A stretch of DNA of 64,000 nucleotides from Candidatus Obscuribacter sp. (lineage in GTDB: Bacteria > Cyanobacteriota > Vampirovibrionia > Obscuribacterales > Obscuribacteraceae). Below the pieces are notes generated by a model. It had not been told where the DNA came from and searched no databases. It saw only the letters and a list, made by a program, of their open reading frames with translations. Made by a program: the position numbers and the translations under genes. Where the stretch lies: assembly GCA_016718315.1 (NCBI GenBank), contig JADKDV010000001.1:806001-870000 (forward strand), read 5' to 3'. Below are positions 58,586-64,000 of the stretch, in pieces (position 1 is the first letter of the stretch; each line of letters opens with the position of its first letter).

Positions 58586-60151
58586 TCACAAAAGCCTCTT
58601 CAAAACTTTGCCTGTAGAGTTTTTAGGCAGAGCGCTCATAAAGACAATTGTGCGAGGCAGTTTGTAATCCGCTAGATGGGCCCGGCAGTGAGCCTGGACC
58701 TGGCCTTCATTGAGTTGCTTGCCCTGCTTTAGCACAATGCAGGCTTTCACCCTTTCACCCATATTGGCATCGGGCACTCCAACTACTGCCGCTTCCAACA
58801 CGGACTCCAGGTGCAATAGCACCTCTTCCACCTCTCGTGGATATACATTCATACCACCACGGACAATCAGTTCTTTAGAGCGTCCATTGATAAAGACATA
58901 GCCTTCACTATCGACATAGCCCAGATCTCCGGTATAAAGCCAGCCATCTTTAATAGCTTCACTGGTGGCAAAAGGGTTGTTTAAGTAGCCCTGCATAATG
59001 CAAGCACCTTTGATGCAGATTTCGCCAACCTGCTCAGGACCAGGACCCAGCCAAAGATTTTGGAGATTGTCGCGCACACCGATTTGCAAACCACTAAAAG
59101 GCAGACCGACACTACCAAGCTTGCATTTATCTTTAGGATTGAGCGTAGCAATCACTGTGGTCTCAGTCAGAGCGTAACCCTCAAGTACAGGCACCGGCAG
59201 AGCCTCTTGCACCCTCAGCATCAGTCCATCAGGCATGGGAGCACCGCCTGTGACGGCCAGACGCAAACTACTGAGATCGTAGTGATGTTCTTGCATAGCC
59301 AAAAGCATAAAGTGATACATCGTTGGCACTGCCGGTAGTACCGTCACCCGTTCCTGGCTAATCGCCTGCAGCGCTTTGTGAGGCTCAAAGTGCGCCAGTA
59401 CACTCAGTGCTGCACCATCTTTGATAGCGCCAACAAGGACCACAAGTAGTCCATATAGATGACAAAAAGGCAAAATAGCCAACAAGCGATCTTGCCCTGT
59501 CAGCTGCAATATATGAGGATAGGCATTGATAGTAAACTGCACATTTTTGTGGCTCAATACCGCCCCTTTTGGTTTGCCGGTAGTACCACTGGTGTAAACG
59601 ATAAGGCAGGGGCTCTCATCGACATAGCTTTGCTGTCCATAACACACCACTGGCAATTTGCTATCCAGCTGGCCTCTAGTAAACTCCACTAGCGCAAGCC
59701 CACTGGCAGGGTCTGGCAAGGGCTCATCTTGCTCTTTAGCAACCACAATAGTGCAAAGTGATTGATTAGCACTGAGCGTTACTTGTTTGTACAAATCCTC
59801 TGATAAAATCAAAACACTGGCTTGGCTATCGCTCAGTATATGTGCGATTTCGTCACTTTTGAGCATAGGATTGACAGGCACTATAGTGACACCAAGTGCA
59901 CTCAGTCCAAAAAATGCCGCCACAAAAAGGTCCGAATTAGGCAAATAGATAGCTACAGTCGTTTTAGGTCCGGGAGCTGGTTTGACCGTAGACTCAATAA
60001 GACGAGCAAAACTGACAGCCAAACTGTATATAGCCCGGTAACTATAGTGATACTGACCAAAATCTATACAGGGACTGTCCCCACTTGTGGTAGCAGAATG
60101 TGCAAGTAAATCGAATAGCGGGGTCTTGTGAGCAAAAGGATTGGCTTGCAA
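58586..60151 (-). CDS. Acyl-CoA synthetase / AMP-dependent ligase (ANL family)
   Basis: 521 residues. Adenylating motifs are in order: LIVYTSGTTGKPKGAVLSH (A3), GYALTETTV (A5), YTGDLGYVDSEGYVFINGR (A7-A8), IVRGGMNVYPREVEEVL (hinge region) and the terminal catalytic Lys in LPKNSTGKVLKRLL (A10). The enzyme activates a carboxylic acid, probably a medium- or long-chain fatty acid, as acyl-AMP and then acyl-CoA. TTG start with GAGGATAATC upstream. It follows the thioredoxin-TPR gene by only 14 bases; both probably belong to one operon. Confidence 0.93.
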   Translation of the reverse strand: MQANPFAHKTPLFDLLAHSATTSGDSPCIDFGQYHYSYRAIYSLAVSFARLIESTVKPAPGPKTTVAIYLPNSDLFVAAFFGLSALGVTIVPVNPMLKSDEIAHILSDSQASVLILSEDLYKQVTLSANQSLCTIVVAKEQDEPLPDPASGLALVEFTRGQLDSKLPVVCYGQQSYVDESPCLIVYTSGTTGKPKGAVLSHKNVQFTINAYPHILQLTGQDRLLAILPFCHLYGLLVVLVGAIKDGAALSVLAHFEPHKALQAISQERVTVLPAVPTMYHFMLLAMQEHHYDLSSLRLAVTGGAPMPDGLMLRVQEALPVPVLEGYALTETTVIATLNPKDKCKLGSVGLPFSGLQIGVRDNLQNLWLGPGPEQVGEICIKGACIMQGYLNNPFATSEAIKDGWLYTGDLGYVDSEGYVFINGRSKELIVRGGMNVYPREVEEVLLHLESVLEAAVVGVPDANMGERVKACIVLKQGKQLNEGQVQAHCRAHLADYKLPRTIVFMSALPKNSTGKVLKRLL

Positions 60152-60165
60152 ATCGAGATTATCCT

Positions 60166-60861
60166 CTAAGGAGTTTTGGCTGAAAGTATTTTATTGATTC
60201 CATCTTTGACAGTTTTTTCGCCGCTAAAGCCAACTGAATAGGTTACCACTTCGCCTTCGTCATTGAGGTAGACAACAGTTGGAATTGGGCTCACCTCATA
60301 TTGATCAAGTAGATTTTGACTGGCCGGATCGTCTACGTCCACCCGCATAAAAGTTACCTTGTCGCCAAGAGTAGATTTATAACGACCAATGACACTGTCA
60401 AGCTGCTTGCAGGGCTGACACCAGCTCGCATAAAAGTCAATTACGGTGGGTCTAGAAGCCGCACCTCGACTGCGTCCAAGACCTAGCATCGAAGCAATAA
60501 CACGGGTATCAATACCGGTCTTGGGCTTGATCAAGTGTTTGGGCATGGTCAAAAGTGCCATGTTAGCTTTTTGACCAACTGCGCTGCCTCGACCCAGTTT
60601 GAGTGCCTGTTTGAGATGTATTTTGGCCTGTTCATAATTTTTTGAGGCCAGTAGCACTTGCCCCAGCAATAGATGCACTTCGGCATTGTCTGGTGATTTT
60701 TTTAGTTCGATTTGCAGGAGCTTTATGGCATTTGCATTTTGATGAGCTGCAATAGCCTTTTTGGCGTCGTCTAGTGGGGCCAGTGCTTTTGACTCAACTA
60801 CGCTTTGGCAAGTGACGGCAATCAGAGCCAGTCCCAAAATAACTTTCGATTTGAACGACAT
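60166..60861 (-). CDS. Exported TPR-thioredoxin fusion protein
   Basis: 231 residues: signal peptide (KVILGLALIAVTCQSVVES), two TPR-like units at about 30-100 (NANAIKLLQIELKKSPDNAE, VHLLLGQVLLASKNYEQAKI) and a C-terminal thioredoxin domain at about 135-230 with the active-site motif FYASWCQPCKQLDSV, the cis-Pro (SPIPTVVYL) and a normal alpha4. The WCxPC pair makes it redox-competent; outside the cytoplasm it could reduce or oxidise disulfides in partners bound by the TPR part. GAGGATTAAGC precedes the ATG. It lies between the lipase-like and acyl-CoA synthetase genes. Confidence 0.92.
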   Translation of the reverse strand: MSFKSKVILGLALIAVTCQSVVESKALAPLDDAKKAIAAHQNANAIKLLQIELKKSPDNAEVHLLLGQVLLASKNYEQAKIHLKQALKLGRGSAVGQKANMALLTMPKHLIKPKTGIDTRVIASMLGLGRSRGAASRPTVIDFYASWCQPCKQLDSVIGRYKSTLGDKVTFMRVDVDDPASQNLLDQYEVSPIPTVVYLNDEGEVVTYSVGFSGEKTVKDGINKILSAKTP

Positions 60862-60878
60862 GCTTAATCCTCAATAAT

Positions 60879-61808
60879 TCAGTGGCTCTTAGCCGAGTGT
60901 GCTTCCACCCAGTTGACCAGTTGGTTCACCACTTCATCGGTAAACTGATTTTCCTCAAAAATTAGGTGCTCCCCGTCAGGAATTAAAACAATCTTCTTAT
61001 CCTTAGTGTTGAGTTCGTTAAAAAGCTCCACAGTGCCTTCGGGACGGACCAGCTTGTCAAGCACGCCCTGAACAATCAAAACAGGCTTGTCGGTTATTTG
61101 ATGGGCGCTTTCGTGATTCTGGTTCATAAAAGACTGAAATTGAATCAGCTCATTGGGTGATAACTTCATACGACTCAATGGGTCGTTACCCCAGGAAGCT
61201 CGAAGAGACGGTTTGTCGGTAGCTTGCCTGATAACATCTTCGCCCACATTGAAGGGCTTGTCTGGATTGCGCAGATAATGCAATGCCACTTTGAGACTGG
61301 TTTTGCCTTGCTTAAAACGATCCGCGGAAGGTACAGACGAAATAAGGCCATCCACCAGATCCGGATAAGTGGCCGTAGCACGCAGTGCAATCGCGCCGCC
61401 CATGGACTCCCCAAGCAGATAAACGGGCACACCAGGATGAGCGCGGTGGACTACTTTGAGCGTACTTTTGAGATCGCTCAAACAGCCATCAAAATCCACA
61501 CACTCTCTACCTTTTGCTTCCATCCAGGAACCAAAGCCACGCACATCGATGGCATATGTAGCATAACCGAAAGTGGACAGACGTTTACCTAGAGCCTCAT
61601 ATGTACCGTTATGCAGACCCAGCCCATGGACACAGACAAAGACTGCCTTGACGGGCATGTCAGCGTTAAACCAGCTCAAGCAGGGGGCGTTACCGCGACG
61701 CACCTGTTTTTTGTCACCGGCACAATAGCCACAGGGCATGAGCACGAGCGCGACACAAAACAATGCCAGTAAAAGCAAAGTCGTTTTAAATGATGTTGTT
61801 TTGACCAT
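60879..61808 (-). CDS. Alpha/beta hydrolase (monoacylglycerol lipase/lysophospholipase type), exported
   Basis: 309 residues. Signal peptide or anchor (TLLLLALFCVALVLMPCGYC), then a serine hydrolase core with the oxyanion segment VCVHGLGLHNGTYEALGKRL, GESMGGAIALR (nucleophile Ser), a late Asp (VQGVLDKLV) and catalytic His (DGEHLIFEEN). The order and HGLG motif fit the Hydrolase_4 (monoacylglycerol lipase) branch. The frame extends 61 codons further upstream, but ATG 61808 follows GGTGG and begins the signal peptide, so I chose it. The next gene on this strand is the thioredoxin-TPR gene; with the acyl-CoA synthetase, a lipid-degrading unit is plausible. Confidence 0.9.
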   Translation of the reverse strand: MVKTTSFKTTLLLLALFCVALVLMPCGYCAGDKKQVRRGNAPCLSWFNADMPVKAVFVCVHGLGLHNGTYEALGKRLSTFGYATYAIDVRGFGSWMEAKGRECVDFDGCLSDLKSTLKVVHRAHPGVPVYLLGESMGGAIALRATATYPDLVDGLISSVPSADRFKQGKTSLKVALHYLRNPDKPFNVGEDVIRQATDKPSLRASWGNDPLSRMKLSPNELIQFQSFMNQNHESAHQITDKPVLIVQGVLDKLVRPEGTVELFNELNTKDKKIVLIPDGEHLIFEENQFTDEVVNQLVNWVEAHSAKSH

Positions 61809-62126
61809 GACAGCCACCTGTACGCTGTTAAACAGCCCATTGCCAGGCAATCGCCGGTAAGGCACATTGTTGCACTTAATCTCTAAGCTCGCCCGAGAGA
61901 TATCTAAGGCAAGATCACTAGTAGCCACCACAAGCGGTGAATCCATAGTGATATCGGCTACATATGCACCCGTCGCACTAGCAACTGGCATAAAAGCAAA
62001 TTAATCAAGTCCCTCAATCGCTATAACCAGCCTGCTTAACACTGTCAGGCTGAGTGTGCAAATCACTTAATAGTAGTTAAAGAGGACAGGTCATCTTTAA
62101 ACGTCAAGAGCCACGACAATAGAAGC

Positions 62127-63449
62127 GTGTTAAACCTCATACCTCCTCAATCTGCCGCCACAAAAGCGCAAGAGACTAAGTATTCTCTTGAGAGCCAGAT
62201 GCGCCTGCATTCCAGACGCAATTTGTTTAAGTCTATCCTCTGTGCTTCGGTAGCTTCTTCGGCACTGGCAGACTGGCTTTTAATACTCTATCTGGGCAGT
62301 ATTACTGTTTTTACTGGACCAGACTATAGCGGTACAGGACTTGGCAGTCCCTTACTATTTGTCCCTGTATACATCTTTATGGTCGCCACCGGTGCCCTCT
62401 CGGATCTAATCAAAGCCAGGCTGGGAGCGAGACTGAGCCTGGTCAATTTAGATCTGGCTAAAGTTGCCCGGTTGATTTTTGCGCTTAGTTTTTTGCTACC
62501 CCAGCTAAGAACCTATTACGTAGCCAATCCCAACAATGTCGTAGCGATTATCTGTCTTTTAATGCTGGCCAGTCACTGGTCAATGCTACATCTTGTGCGA
62601 GCGCTTGGAGCACAGGGACTCAAGACCAGCCTTGTTGCGCTTTTGATAGCATCATGGGGCTTGGGACAGGCCCTGGCTCTCAAATTATCACCCGCTTTTA
62701 CTATCCAGTATGTTGGGGACTGGCCAGTAATTGCGTCACTCTTGTTTTATCTGATAGCCACCATCAGTGCAGTAAAAGCAAAAGCAGTAATTGCCACTAC
62801 TCCCGGTGTAATCGTTGCCACTACCAGCACTACCACCAAACCAGATTTTTATCCTCACGGACTTATGGTTGGTCTGATGTCCCTGCCAGCTATGTGCCTT
62901 TTGATTTGTACATCTCTTTTTGCGATACAAGGCCTACAAATCGGACAATCTGGCAGTATTTCTCTGACACTGACTAATGTAGCGTGCAAGCTTACCGTGG
63001 CTTTTGCCATAGGTGCCCTCATGGCTCCTCTAATTGAGCACCGCATCGAGCAGCGCAAGCTCTGGCTTTTGGCCTCTCTTTTGTGCCTCTCCCTCTTTGC
63101 TGCTGGTGCTCTGGCTAAAGATAGTGCCTTGTCTTATTTCAGCATATTTACCGCTACAGCCCTTACAGGCAGCCTGGCCACTATTGAAGAATCACGATTT
63201 TTGCAAAATCTGGCACCGCGCACACTCGGTCTGACCATCAGTCTTAGAAACGCCCATGTGCTTCTTTTAAGCGGCCTAATCGCCATTCCAATTGAGCGCA
63301 GCATCCCGCTTGTTTCTTCACTCTACTTTCTTAAGGAGCTAAATGTACAGAGCGTGGTAATCGCCTCTGTCAGTCTGGCTATTGCCCCGATAGTCATTGT
63401 TCTGGGCAGCCGCTGGAAGAAAAAAATCTATGATCAGGGTGTCTCTTGA
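62127..63449 (+). CDS. MFS-like transporter
   Basis: 440 residues with about 12 hydrophobic segments. The first helix follows a basic stretch (RLHSRRNLFKS), and the overall pattern resembles major facilitator proteins (VPVYIFMVATGALSDLIKAR in the helix 2-3 loop, with a motif A-like DLIKARLGAR). Substrate and family branch are unclear. GTG start without a good ribosome site; the ATG at codon 25 is an alternative. A 100-base gap separates it from the lipoprotein gene downstream. Confidence 0.75.
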   Translation: MLNLIPPQSAATKAQETKYSLESQMRLHSRRNLFKSILCASVASSALADWLLILYLGSITVFTGPDYSGTGLGSPLLFVPVYIFMVATGALSDLIKARLGARLSLVNLDLAKVARLIFALSFLLPQLRTYYVANPNNVVAIICLLMLASHWSMLHLVRALGAQGLKTSLVALLIASWGLGQALALKLSPAFTIQYVGDWPVIASLLFYLIATISAVKAKAVIATTPGVIVATTSTTTKPDFYPHGLMVGLMSLPAMCLLICTSLFAIQGLQIGQSGSISLTLTNVACKLTVAFAIGALMAPLIEHRIEQRKLWLLASLLCLSLFAAGALAKDSALSYFSIFTATALTGSLATIEESRFLQNLAPRTLGLTISLRNAHVLLLSGLIAIPIERSIPLVSSLYFLKELNVQSVVIASVSLAIAPIVIVLGSRWKKKIYDQGVS

Positions 63450-63541
63450 CGTGACAAGCTCTGGAAATAGTTGTAAGTTGTTCTATTATTATGTACTTGT
63501 CCATTACTAAGTGACGCGAATTATTAGAAAGGTAAGGTCAG

Positions 63542-64000
63542 ATGTATCCAAGCTCTTGCTGCAGCGACTCGTCGGTCAAAAATCTAGTCCTCAGCCTAGT
63601 TTTGGTATCAGTATTTGCCTCCCTCGGACTGAGCGGTTGCGGCGGTAGCCAAGAAGGCGGGTCCACCACTAAAACTCCCACTGGTAGCAAACCTGTCAAA
63701 CCGGTCGAGCCACCGCTCGTCACCGAAGAAGAAATCGCTCGTTTTGTCGACGCTGAGCCAGATCCCAAAGTAACCTTCCCCGAAAAAGAGTTTACTGAAG
63801 CTAGACCTTACATCTTTACTCAAAACAAGCCTGCTGAAGGCGAAAAAATCCTCAAGTCAAAACTTGATGACGCAGTTAAGTCCAATGCTGGTCAAACCAA
63901 ACTCGGTCAGTATTGCGTCAGACTGGGACTGGCACTCTTCAACCAAAAGAAAGAGAAAGAAGCAGTCAAATACATGCTTCTTGCCCAGCGTATTTTTTAT
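63542..64000 (+). CDS. Lipoprotein of unknown function, 3' end beyond the window
   Basis: The frame is open from ATG 63542 to the window end (153 codons). AAGGTAAGGT lies just upstream. The N terminus is a lipoprotein signal (NLVLSLVLVSVFASLGLSGC) with Cys of the lipobox LSGC, then a Gly/Ser/Thr/Lys/Pro linker and a region that looks helical and TPR-like from about residue 95 (AEGEKILKSKLDDAVKSNAG, LGLALFNQKKEKEAVKYMLL). It was likely anchored in the envelope; the function is unknown. The gene continues past base 64000. Confidence 0.85.
   Translation, partial: MYPSSCCSDSSVKNLVLSLVLVSVFASLGLSGCGGSQEGGSTTKTPTGSKPVKPVEPPLVTEEEIARFVDAEPDPKVTFPEKEFTEARPYIFTQNKPAEGEKILKSKLDDAVKSNAGQTKLGQYCVRLGLALFNQKKEKEAVKYMLLAQRIFY

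Noticed and set aside
1..64000. tRNA genes, rRNA, CRISPR arrays, IS elements, phage genes
   Set aside because: I looked for T-arm signatures (GGTTCGA type), direct repeats with regular spacers, transposase motifs and terminal inverted repeats in the gaps and found none.

Overview
The window looks like a chromosomal segment of a non-photosynthetic relative of Cyanobacteria (Vampirovibrionia/Melainabacteria), closest in character to Candidatus Obscuribacter. This is an inference from gene content: a polyphosphate kinase with a long N-terminal extension, a cyanobacteria-like group 2 sigma-70 factor, scattered Flp/Tad pilus genes, MoxR-DUF58-transglutaminase genes, and many exported TPR, EF-hand-like and single-membrane-segment proteins. 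Base composition is even, and I see no phage, insertion sequence, CRISPR array, rRNA or tRNA. It reads as core genome rather than an island.

Layout. 1-2.5 kb: the end of a histidine kinase, a sigma factor, then about 1 kb without a convincing long gene that carries a promoter-like element and a dense series of hairpins. 2.5-6.5 kb: rtcB (RNA ligase) converging on ppk across a shared terminator. 6.6-12.3 kb (minus): MoxR ATPase, DUF58 protein and a membrane transglutaminase-like protein whose catalytic Cys is Ser. 12.7-24.2 kb: AI-2E-type permease, TPR proteins, PhyH oxygenase, alpha/beta hydrolase, Nudix, nadC, a receiver-like protein lacking its Asp, SDR and membrane proteins. 24.3-28.9 kb (minus): pyruvate phosphate dikinase, its regulatory kinase/phosphorylase and a BioD-like protein. 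28.9-35.4 kb: a frameshifted C-terminal processing protease, mtnP, a pair of M16 peptidase-like proteins and a PDZ-TPR protein. 35.4-40.2 kb: small exported or anchored proteins, cpaB, hpt. 40.2-47.4 kb: guaD, GNAT, a TPP enzyme and korAB. 47.5-52.6 kb: a degenerate M48-like protein, Flp pilin, an exported MEMO-AMMECR1 fusion, a TonB-C protein and a FIST protein. 52.8-64 kb: APC permease, Ser/Thr kinase, fumC, CPA1 antiporter, acyl-CoA synthetase, thioredoxin-TPR, lipase-like hydrolase, MFS protein and a lipoprotein cut by the window end.

How the genes fit together. Central metabolism is represented by PPDK with its switch protein, 2-oxoacid:ferredoxin oxidoreductase and fumarase. Salvage is represented by mtnP, hpt, guaD and nadC. 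Polyphosphate storage is represented by ppk. Envelope proteolysis is represented by CtpA-like, M16 and M48-like proteins.

Two themes deserve attention. First, several proteins keep a fold but lose the catalytic residue (transglutaminase Cys to Ser, receiver Asp to Asn, M48 HExxH lost, one M16 without HxxEH, a TPP enzyme without GDG). Second, four genes (ctp, fumC, the CPA1 antiporter, an EF-hand gene) show single-base frameshifts at or near short homopolymers, with the missing part intact in the next frame; assembly error is the simplest explanation. The best candidate for something undescribed is the hairpin-rich leader at about 1.88-2.31 kb in front of rtcB.
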